A stretch of DNA of 11,003 bases from JBCBZH01 sp039815415 (GTDB taxonomy: Bacteria; Bacteroidota; Rhodothermia; Rhodothermales; Rubricoccaceae): positions 1 through 11,003 of the forward strand of contig JBCBZH010000141.1 in assembly GCA_039815415.1 (NCBI GenBank), in the 5' to 3' direction. Position 1 is the stretch's first letter. Each line of letters starts with the position of its first letter. A program made the position numbers and the translations under genes. Under the pieces are notes generated by a model, which saw only the letters and a program-made list of their open reading frames with translations, made no database searches and was not told the DNA's origin. Below are positions 5,299 through 11,003 of this stretch, in pieces.

Positions 5299-5683
5299 GT
5301 AAGGAGCCGTTCACACCTAAGCGATTTCGCACTTACCGTGACCTAGACGTGTGGCAAGCTGGGGTTGCTCTCGTACGCGATGTGTATACCCTCATGCAGC
5401 CTTGGCCATCCGATGAACGATTGGCCTCACTTCCCAAGTACGACGAGCTGCTGTGTCCATTCCTTCGAACATTGCAGAGGGTTGGGGACGGAACAAGAAA
5501 GGAGAGTTCGACCAGTTTCTCCGCTATGCTCGCGGCTCCCTCTTCGAAGTGGAGACCCAGTTGGTGATCGCACAAGACATCGGTCTGAGCACACAGGATG
5601 AGATTCAGCCGCTCATGAACCAACTTGACATCCTGAGTCGCCGTCTGCTCGCCCTCCGCCGTTCACTAGGCAGAGACTCCTAA
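5295..5683 (+). pseudogene. four-helix-bundle protein (23S rRNA IVP/S23 family), frameshifted
   Basis: The first frame from ATG 5295 encodes the family start FRTYRDLDVWQAGVALVRDV and continues to SDER (near residue 42). There a base is missing: after TT at 5421-5422 the family continuation GLTSQVRRAAVSIPSNIAEG is read from 5423 in the -1 frame and runs through GEFDQFLRYARGSLFEVETQ to the stop at 5683. A restored Phe codon (TTC or TTT) would give an intact protein of about 129 residues, the usual family length. Left as it is, the first frame yields an aberrant 90-residue product. No slippery heptamer is seen, so programmed frameshifting is unlikely; mutation or sequence error fits better. The family forms small helical bundles, was first found in rRNA intervening sequences and is often mobile; its role is unclear. 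It overlaps the sirtuin stop. Confidence 0.9.
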
Positions 5684-5711
5684 CCCGTCGCCCCTCACTC
5701 CTTACCCACCG

Positions 5712-6686
5712 TTGCAATTCGCACAGCCCCTCTGGCTCCTCGCTCTCGCGGCGATCCCCGTCCTTGTCTGGATGGGTCGGCGGCGTGCGGACGGGCGCGG
5801 GCTGGCGTTCTCCGTCGCGGGCGATGCAGCGGGTCTGCCCACGACCGGCTGGGCGCGTTGGCGATGGCTGCCGGACGCGCTCCTGCTGGCCGCGCTGGCG
5901 CTCGGAATCATCGCGCTGGCGAGACCCCAGGAAACGGATTCGGTCCGCGAGCGCACCACGGAGGGCATCGACATCGTGCTCGCGCTGGACATCTCCACCT
6001 CCATGACGGCCGAGGACTTCGCGCCGAACCGCTTCGAGGCGGCCAAGACGGTGGCTGCTGAGTTTGTGCGAGGTCGCGAGTCCGACCGCATCGGGCTGGT
6101 GGTCTTCGCCGCGCAGGCCTACACGCAGGCCCCGCTCACGCTGGACTACGTCTTCCTCCAGACCATGCTGCGCGACGTTCGCATGGGCGTCATCGAAGAC
6201 GGCACCGCCATCGGCACCGCGCTGGCGACGGCAACGGCGCGCCTCCGCGACTCCAACGCCGAGAGTAAGGTGGTCATCCTCCTCACCGACGGCCAGAATA
6301 ACCGCGGGCAGGTGGATCCGCAGACGGCCGCCGAGGCCGCGGCCGCGCTGGGCGTCAAGGTGTACGCCATCGGCGTAGGGGGCGATGGTACGGCTGGCCG
6401 ACGCCGAGTGCCGTTTGGCGGCATCCTGAGTGCCCCCACAGCAGACGTGGATGAGGAGGCGCTTCGGGCAGTCGCCCAGACAACCGGCGGGCGCTACTTC
6501 CGAGCCACCGACGCCCAGGCCCTCCGCTCCATCTACGACGCCATCTCGGAGCTGGAACGCACCGAAATCGAGGAGACCGTCTACCTCGACGTGGATGAGC
6601 GCTATGCGCTGGCGCTCTGGCCTGCCCTCGCGTGCCTCCTTCTCGCCGTCGCCCTTTCCACCACCCGCCTCCGCGAAGTTCCGTAG
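5712..6686 (+). CDS. batA: BatA, membrane VWA-domain protein
   Basis: A 324-residue protein from a TTG start, chosen because it gives the conserved Bat opening QFAQPLWLLALAAIPVLVW. Membrane helices lie at about 7-22, 54-71 and 298-316. Between the second and third is a periplasmic VWA domain with a complete MIDAS: Asp93, Ser95 and Ser97 (LALDISTS), Thr165 (DGTAIG) and Asp193 (LLTDGQNN). The ending DERYALALWPALACLLLAVA matches the usual BatA C-terminal anchor. Bat proteins were named for aerotolerance in Bacteroides fragilis and are thought to form an envelope complex with MoxR. The leader is C/T-rich (CCTCACTCCTTACCC) with no Shine-Dalgarno sequence. batB follows after a 72-base spacer. Confidence 0.95.
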   Translation: MQFAQPLWLLALAAIPVLVWMGRRRADGRGLAFSVAGDAAGLPTTGWARWRWLPDALLLAALALGIIALARPQETDSVRERTTEGIDIVLALDISTSMTAEDFAPNRFEAAKTVAAEFVRGRESDRIGLVVFAAQAYTQAPLTLDYVFLQTMLRDVRMGVIEDGTAIGTALATATARLRDSNAESKVVILLTDGQNNRGQVDPQTAAEAAAALGVKVYAIGVGGDGTAGRRRVPFGGILSAPTADVDEEALRAVAQTTGGRYFRATDAQALRSIYDAISELERTEIEETVYLDVDERYALALWPALACLLLAVALSTTRLREVP

Positions 6687-6758
6687 CGAGTTAGGGGTGA
6701 TGAGCTGTCCTTGCCTCTCTCCAACTCATCACTCTTACCCCGTCACTCTTCCCCCATC
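6687..6758. repeat. low-complexity spacer with hairpin before batB
   Basis: GTGATGAG (6697-6704) and CTCATCAC (6725-6732) are perfect 8-base inverted arms. CTCATCACTC, CGTCACTC and TTCCCCC words follow, up to the GTG start of batB. This is the clearest copy of the TCACTC-type leader that also precedes batA and the DUF58 gene. It has no Shine-Dalgarno sequence. Confidence 0.55.
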
Positions 6759-7913
6759 GTGTCCTTCCGCTCGCCTCTTCTCCTTCTGCTCGCCATCGCG
6801 CTGGTGCCTCTGGCCGGTGCGCTGGTGGCGTATGCGGCTCGGCGACGCAAGGAGGCTCTGGGCCTGTTCCTCGGCCCCCGCGCCAGCTCGATGGCCGACG
6901 GGCTGGCGGGCCTCGTGCGGCGCCGACAGGTCCGGGCCGTGCTAGTCGTCAGCGCGATGGCATGCCTGGGCGTTGCGCTGGCCGGGCCACGCTTTGGCCT
7001 GGACCGCCGGGAGGCGCGCCAGGAGAGCCTCGACCTGCTGATCGCGCTGGACGTCTCGGAATCCATGCGGACCGAAGACGTGGCGCCCAGCCGCTTGGAG
7101 CGCGCCAAGCTGGAGATCGAGCGCATCGTAGACGAGCGGCGTGGGGACCGGGTCGGGCTGGTGCTGTTCGCGGGAGACGCGTTCCTGCAATGCCCGCTCA
7201 CGAGTGACCGGAGCGCCATCCGCCTGTTCCTGGACGCCGCCGACCCGGATCAGGTGGCCGTGCAGGGAACCGACTTTGCCAATGCACTGCGCATCGCGAA
7301 TGAGGCCTTCGACGCCGCCACCAGCCCGGAGGACGCTGACCGCCCCCGCGCCATGCTGGTGGTGTCCGACGGCGAAGACCACGAAGGCGGCTTGGAGGCA
7401 TCCGCCGATGCGCTGCGTGATGCGGGTGTGACGCTCCTCGCCCTCGGTATCGGCACCGACGAGGGCGGCCCTGTGCCCGAGACGCGAAGCGGCCGCACCG
7501 TCGGATTCAAAACCGACCGGTCCGGCCAACGCGTCGTCTCCACGTATCAGAACGGCGCCCTCCGGGCGATCTCCGGCGGCGATGTGGTGCGCGTCGGGCG
7601 TGGCTCTGCCGCCCCGGAGATCAACGAACGCCTCGACAACCTCGACCGCGCAGTGCTCGCCTCGTCCGAGTTCGCCTCGTACGCCGAGCGCTACCAGTGG
7701 CCGCTGGGACTGGCGCTACTGCTGCTTCTGGCCGAGCGCATCCTCGCCGCCCGCCCCGTTCGCCAGCTCGAGACAGACCGCCAGCTGGACACGTTGATGG
7801 AGGAGGAGCCAAGAATCAGGAGCCGTCAGACCGGCGCAGCCAACGAGGACCGAGGCGTCCCCCCAAATCCCCAATTCTCTGCGGAGCTCCCTCGAGCTGG
7901 CGATTCCCGATGA
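6759..7913 (+). CDS. batB: BatB, membrane VWA-domain protein
   Basis: A 384-residue protein from GTG 6759. An earlier in-frame TTG (6711) would add 16 residues encoded by the low-complexity spacer, so the later start is preferred; it opens VSFRSPLLLLLAIALVPLAG, the expected first membrane helix. Further helices lie at about 58-76 and 313-331. The VWA domain has MIDAS residues Asp98, Ser100 and Ser102 (ALDVSES), Thr171 (QGTD) and Asp204 (VVSDGEDH). The loop GPVPETRSGRTVGFKTDRSG (237-256) is typical of BatB. The last about 35 residues (from 350) are charged and Pro-rich and are encoded by repeat-like DNA that includes an exact copy of the dispersed 13-mer, so this tail is probably not part of the family fold. 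The stop overlaps the next ATG (ATGA). Confidence 0.94.
   Translation: MSFRSPLLLLLAIALVPLAGALVAYAARRRKEALGLFLGPRASSMADGLAGLVRRRQVRAVLVVSAMACLGVALAGPRFGLDRREARQESLDLLIALDVSESMRTEDVAPSRLERAKLEIERIVDERRGDRVGLVLFAGDAFLQCPLTSDRSAIRLFLDAADPDQVAVQGTDFANALRIANEAFDAATSPEDADRPRAMLVVSDGEDHEGGLEASADALRDAGVTLLALGIGTDEGGPVPETRSGRTVGFKTDRSGQRVVSTYQNGALRAISGGDVVRVGRGSAAPEINERLDNLDRAVLASSEFASYAERYQWPLGLALLLLLAERILAARPVRQLETDRQLDTLMEEEPRIRSRQTGAANEDRGVPPNPQFSAELPRAGDSR
7760..7772 (-). repeat. dispersed 13-mer CTCGAGCTGGCGA, exact copy 4
   Basis: Exact match on the minus strand within batB, encoding part of VRQLETD just after the last membrane helix. It is in the same reading phase as copy 3 (both encode Arg-Gln-Leu-Glu). 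Confidence 0.85.
7891..7903 (+). repeat. dispersed 13-mer CTCGAGCTGGCGA, exact copy 5
   Basis: Exact match at the extreme 3' end of batB, 7 bases before the ATG of the TPR gene. It is preceded by CCCCAATTC (7869-7877), a word also found beside a degenerate copy in the repeat island (3253-3261). Confidence 0.85.
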
Positions 7914-8593
7914 CACGCGTCCTCTTCCTTCTGCTTGCCCTCCCGGCCTGCCTCACGGCGCCCTTCCACGCGGGTGTGCAGGAGGGTCGACGGGGCAATG
8001 CCGTAGAGATTCAGGGGGACTTCGAGGGCGCTGAAGCCGCATACCTCTCTGGCCTGGCCCAAGAGGAGGTGCCGCCCGATGTGCAAGCTCGCCTCTGGCA
8101 CAACGTGGCCCTCATGCGAGCCCGCACAGACCGCCTCGCCGACGCGGACAGTGCATTCATTCAAGCTCTGGAGCTGACAGCGTCCCCCGCCACCCGCGCA
8201 CGCATCGCGTATGACGCCGGGACAGCACAGCTCCAAGGGGACAATGCCCGTCGCGCCGTGGCTTATCTGCGTCGGGCTCTGCTTCTGCAGCCCGACTATG
8301 CGGATGCCCGCCGCAACATCGAAATTGCGCTCCGCCGCATCCAACCTCCGCCGGAGCAACCTGAAACGCCTGAACCGTCGGACTTTGCCCGGCGCCTCAA
8401 GGAACAGGCCGATGCGCTCATTGACCAGCAGCAGTACCGCGACGCGCTCGATCTGATGGAAGACGGCCGGGCACGCGATTCCACCGTTGCTGCGTTTGAC
8501 GAGTTCATCGGGCGCCTCAGCGGCGTCGTTCAGATTGAGGAAAGCGTGGCGCCTGCGCCCTCGCCCCCGACCTCAGTAGACTCCAGCCCATGA
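7910..8593 (+). CDS. TPR-repeat protein of the bat operon, probable lipoprotein
   Basis: A 227-residue protein whose ATG overlaps the batB stop. The N-terminus (MTRVLFLLLALPACLTAP) is a signal sequence with a possible lipobox (LPAC, Cys14), so it is likely a lipoprotein facing the periplasm; Pro before Ala is unusual for a lipobox. TPR-like helix pairs lie at about 27-52, 61-90 and 97-130 (ARRAVAYLRRALLLQPDYAD is a classic TPR hairpin). After a Pro/Glu linker (146-158) comes another helical segment, about 160-205 (ADALIDQQQYRDALDLMEDG). It corresponds to the TPR partner usually found beside BatB, often named BatC. Its stop overlaps the start of the next gene. Confidence 0.88.
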   Translation: MTRVLFLLLALPACLTAPFHAGVQEGRRGNAVEIQGDFEGAEAAYLSGLAQEEVPPDVQARLWHNVALMRARTDRLADADSAFIQALELTASPATRARIAYDAGTAQLQGDNARRAVAYLRRALLLQPDYADARRNIEIALRRIQPPPEQPETPEPSDFARRLKEQADALIDQQQYRDALDLMEDGRARDSTVAAFDEFIGRLSGVVQIEESVAPAPSPPTSVDSSP

Positions 8594-9198
8594 CCCGGCT
8601 CCGACTCTTCTGCCTCCTTCTCGCGCTGGCGGCCCCTGTGGTCGCCCAGCAAGCTCCAGATGCTGGCCCCAGCGCGTACGACCGCGCTGCGGGACTGTTC
8701 ATCGATGGCGACAACGAGAACGCCGAAGCTGCAGCCCTGGACGGACTTCGAGACGCTCCGAACGATGCCAAGCTGCAGGCACTGCTGGATCTGATCCGGC
8801 AGCAACAGCCTCCACAGGACGGCGGCGGTGGCGACCAGGACAACGAGGACGACCAAGAGCAACCTGAAGAGCCTCAAGACGACGGGGAGGACGGATCGGA
8901 CGGTCAGCAGCAGCAAGACGCTCCACCTGACGAGCGACAGGAAGCCGAACAGGACCAGACGCGCACCAGCCCGCAGGATGGAGAGGGCGACGAGAGCGAA
9001 ACGTCACCGCAGCCCGAAGGGGCTCAGCCCGGCGAAGGGGGCGACACGCCTCAGGACGCAGCGCCTGTCCCGCAAGGACAGATGAGCGCAGAACAGGCCG
9101 GGCGAATTCTGGATGCTGTCGGTGGCGAGGAGCGCTTGCTTCTCCGCGAGCTTCGGCGCCGCCCCAGCCAGATGCGCCGCAGCGACAAGGACTGGTAA
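8590..9198 (+). CDS. batC: BatC-like secreted acidic protein with conserved C-terminal KDW motif
   Basis: A 202-residue protein starting at an ATG that overlaps the previous stop (ATGA). It has a signal peptide (MTRLRLFCLLLALAAPVVAQ, cleaved around residue 19-20), one short TPR-like helical pair (about 27-70), and then a very acidic low-complexity region rich in Gln, Asp, Glu, Gly and Pro (about 71-162). The end, MSAEQAGRILDAVGGEERLL (165-184) followed by RRRPSQMRRSDKDW, matches the conserved BatC tail: a helix rich in Glu/Arg finishing in Lys-Asp-Trp. Calling it batC rather than the preceding TPR gene rests on this tail; naming within bat clusters varies. The TAA stop shares its last A with a possible ATG at 9198. 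Confidence 0.85.
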   Translation: MTRLRLFCLLLALAAPVVAQQAPDAGPSAYDRAAGLFIDGDNENAEAAALDGLRDAPNDAKLQALLDLIRQQQPPQDGGGGDQDNEDDQEQPEEPQDDGEDGSDGQQQQDAPPDERQEAEQDQTRTSPQDGEGDESETSPQPEGAQPGEGGDTPQDAAPVPQGQMSAEQAGRILDAVGGEERLLLRELRRRPSQMRRSDKDW

Positions 9199-9269
9199 TG
9201 GAGTCCGGCACCTCTACTCCTCGTCCTGCGCGCAAGCGAAGGAGTTGGTATCCCTCGGACGCCTTGCTC

Positions 9270-9274
9270 GGAGG
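9270..9274 (+). promoter_or_regulatory. Shine-Dalgarno sequence favouring the 9279 start of batD
   Basis: GGAGG is followed by four bases and then ATG (9279). It is one of few clear Shine-Dalgarno matches in this operon. It supports the later of two possible BatD starts, though the spacing is slightly short. Confidence 0.4.
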
Positions 9275-9278
9275 CCGC

Positions 9279-11003
9279 ATGCCCCTAGGACGATTCTTCG
9301 CTGTGCTCACCGGGATGGCCCTCGCGCTGGCGAGCCCGGTCCACGCTCAGACGGTGGAGGTCAGTGCCGACCGGGACCGCGTGGAGGTGGACGATCTCGT
9401 CACCCTCGAGCTGGCGATTGACGGCGGGCGCGGGCGCAGCGTCCGCGCGCCCACCGTCACGTGCTGTCTCCAGCTGGTCTCTCCGCGACCGGTGTTCGAT
9501 GCCACATCAACGGTCAACGGCGAGACCGAGCGGACCGTCGCGTGGCACTATCGGGCCATTCGAGAAGGCACCGCACGGGTGTTGCCCGCGCGCATCGAGG
9601 TCGGCGGGCAGACGCTGCGCACGCAGGCGTTCGACATAGAGGTCATCGCGTCGTCTGGGCTGGCGGCTCCGTCGCCAGCCCCTGCAAACTTGCCAAGTGG
9701 CGACCTGTTCGTCCGAGCCGAGCCGAGCCGGGAATCGGCCGTGGTGGGCCAGCAGATTCTGGTCGATTACGTGCTCTACTTCGACCCCTCCGTGCAGCCC
9801 CGGCAGACGACGCCTACGGGAACGTGGGATGCGCCGGGTGCCTGGCGGGAAGAGTTGGACGTCCCGCCGGCCTACCCTCGAGCGGTCCGACGCAACGGAC
9901 AAACCCTCGAAGCCGTCACCATCCGCCGTATCGCGCTGTTCCCTACGCGGACAGGTCCGCTTGAGCTGGCGCCGATGGACTTTTCCATCGACCTCTTCCG
10001 CACCAACCGCGCGCAGTCCAACGATCCCTTCGCGCCGTTCTTCCAGCCCTTCTCGTCGTCGTTCGACGAAGAGGATGTCACGGCGCCGTCCATCACACTG
10101 GATGTGTCGCCGCTGCCGGATGGAGCCCCGGCCTCATTCAGCGGAGCGGTCGGACAGTTCGGCATCGCCACCGAGGTGGAGCCCCGCCGTGTGACCGCAG
10201 GCGACCCCGTCCGCATTGCGCTAACGCTCACGGGAACCGGAAATCTCGCCACGCTCTCGGCACCCGAGTTGGACACGCCTCCGACCGTCGACGTGTACGA
10301 CCCGAAGGACGAACTAGACCTTGATCTCAAAGCAGACCCGCTCCGGGGCCGAAAGACGTTCACCTACACGCTCGTCCCGCAGTCCGGGGGCACGCTGGAG
10401 GTCCCCCCTGCCGTCTGGTCCTACTACGACCCGTCCGATGGGCAGTACAAGACGCTCCGCTCCGAAGCCATTGAGATCCCGGTAGACGGAGACGCCCTCG
10501 CCAGCTCGACGGAGGCGCCCGAGGCGGCAACGGGGTTGATGACGACCGCCGACTGGCGCGCAGCTCCTGGCCAGACCGGCTGGCTTTGGATCGTGCTGGG
10601 CACCGGGCTGGCGCTTCCCGCGCTCGCCCTCGCCGGGCTGGTGGCCGTTCGCATTGGCACGAACCGGACACCCGTCGATACACCGGAGCGACGGCGTCAG
10701 CGCGCCACGCCCGAGGTGCGCCGACGCCTCGAAGACGCACAGGCGCTCGATGGCCCAGCGCTCTTCGCCGCGCTCGACACCGCCCTTCGCCGCTTCCTGG
10801 CCGACCGCCTCGACGTGCCGCCGACTACCAAGTCGCGCCCGCAGATCGCCCACGCGCTGGCCGTCCGCGACGTACCGGAGTCGCTTCGCCAGCGCGTCGA
10901 CATGCTCCTTGCTGACGCCGAGCGCGGTCAGTTCGCCCCCCGGCCATGCCCCCGATCACCAGCGCGTGCTCCAAGACGCCCAGGAGATCCTCGACGGGCT
11001 GGC
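9279..11003 (+). CDS. batD: BatD (oxygen-tolerance-type membrane protein), incomplete at window end, frameshift near the end
   Basis: About 552 residues are readable before the frameshift. Start 9279 gives a normal signal peptide (MPLGRFFAVLTGMALALASP, cleavage before Gln24 after VHA). An in-frame ATG at 9198, overlapping the batC stop, would add 27 basic residues and remains possible. Periplasmic beta-sandwich domains follow, opening TVEVSADRDRVEVDDLVTLE, the BatD signature. One membrane helix lies at about 434-458 (GWLWIVLGTGLALPALALAG), then a cytosolic helical domain with ALFAALDTALRRFLADRLDV. At a run of six C (10936-10941) the frame shifts: with five C the protein would continue FAPGHAPDHQRVLQDAQEIL to the window edge, while the printed frame gives Pro/Arg-rich nonsense. 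No stop occurs in the window. BatD is thought to work with BatA and BatB in the envelope. Confidence 0.9.
   Translation, partial: MPLGRFFAVLTGMALALASPVHAQTVEVSADRDRVEVDDLVTLELAIDGGRGRSVRAPTVTCCLQLVSPRPVFDATSTVNGETERTVAWHYRAIREGTARVLPARIEVGGQTLRTQAFDIEVIASSGLAAPSPAPANLPSGDLFVRAEPSRESAVVGQQILVDYVLYFDPSVQPRQTTPTGTWDAPGAWREELDVPPAYPRAVRRNGQTLEAVTIRRIALFPTRTGPLELAPMDFSIDLFRTNRAQSNDPFAPFFQPFSSSFDEEDVTAPSITLDVSPLPDGAPASFSGAVGQFGIATEVEPRRVTAGDPVRIALTLTGTGNLATLSAPELDTPPTVDVYDPKDELDLDLKADPLRGRKTFTYTLVPQSGGTLEVPPAVWSYYDPSDGQYKTLRSEAIEIPVDGDALASSTEAPEAATGLMTTADWRAAPGQTGWLWIVLGTGLALPALALAGLVAVRIGTNRTPVDTPERRRQRATPEVRRRLEDAQALDGPALFAALDTALRRFLADRLDVPPTTKSRPQIAHALAVRDVPESLRQRVDMLLADAERGQFAPRPCPRSPARAPRRPGDPRRAG
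9406..9418 (+). repeat. dispersed 13-mer CTCGAGCTGGCGA, exact copy 6
   Basis: Exact match within batD, encoding part of TLELAID in the first beta domain. The protein motif is expected for the family here, so codon choice rather than insertion explains the word. Confidence 0.85.

Noticed and set aside
5415..5430. Programmed -1 frameshift in the four-helix-bundle gene
   Set aside because: There is no X-XXY-YYZ slippery heptamer or downstream hairpin, and the family does not use recoding.
7697..7909. Longer start for the TPR gene inside batB
   Set aside because: It would overlap batB by more than 200 bases and hide the signal sequence; the ATG at 7910 gives an ATGA overlap and a clean N-terminus.
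9198..9278. ATG at 9198 as the batD start
   Set aside because: It gives the TAATG overlap expected in this operon, but adds 27 basic residues before the signal peptide; the 9279 ATG has GGAGG in front. Kept as an alternative only.

Overview
The window is G+C-rich (roughly two thirds by eye) and packed with genes. Its bat-type aerotolerance cluster, BatC-like protein ending in Lys-Asp-Trp, frequent TTG/GTG starts without Shine-Dalgarno sequences and very acidic secreted proteins fit a high-G+C member of the Bacteroidota/Rhodothermota (a Rhodothermales or Rubricoccaceae-like marine bacterium). That placement is an inference from gene content and style; no rRNA or other marker is present.

Layout. 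Bases 1-183 hold perhaps the last codons of a plus-strand gene, a block of long C and G runs and a perfect hairpin built from two copies of a dispersed 13-mer. On the minus strand follow a secreted coiled-coil protein of unknown function (184-831) and, after a 179-base gap, a two-gene unit: purQ (glutaminase subunit of FGAM synthase, 1475-2188) overlapping by four bases an SRPBCC-fold protein (1011-1478). A 129-base divergent region separates this from a long plus-strand operon.

The plus-strand operon is a bat (Bacteroides aerotolerance-type) cluster: a DUF58 protein (2318-3199), a membrane-anchored DUF4381/BatD-like protein (3514-4533), a class III-like sirtuin (4537-5298), a frameshifted four-helix-bundle (S23/IVP family) gene (5295-5683), BatA (5712-6686), BatB (6759-7913), a TPR probable lipoprotein (7910-8593), a BatC-like acidic protein (8590-9198) and BatD (9279 to the window end, frameshifted near the end). 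The DUF58, BatA and BatB proteins all carry intact MIDAS metal sites. With the TPR proteins and BatD they probably form an inner-membrane/periplasmic complex, normally served by a MoxR-type AAA ATPase that is not encoded in this window. Most junctions from the sirtuin onward overlap by one to four bases.

The least ordinary part is the repeat content. A 13-mer, CTCGAGCTGGCGA, occurs exactly six times (both strands) in 11 kb, with many near copies, in genes and between them, and once as an inverted pair at a gene end. This resembles a DNA-uptake-type or other genome-wide signal word. A 314-base repeat island with several perfect hairpins sits inside the operon, C/T-rich TCACTC-type leaders precede three non-ATG starts, and repeat-like DNA appears to encode the C-terminal tails of two proteins. 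Two single-base frameshifts (near 5421 and 10936-10941) are either real mutations or sequence errors.
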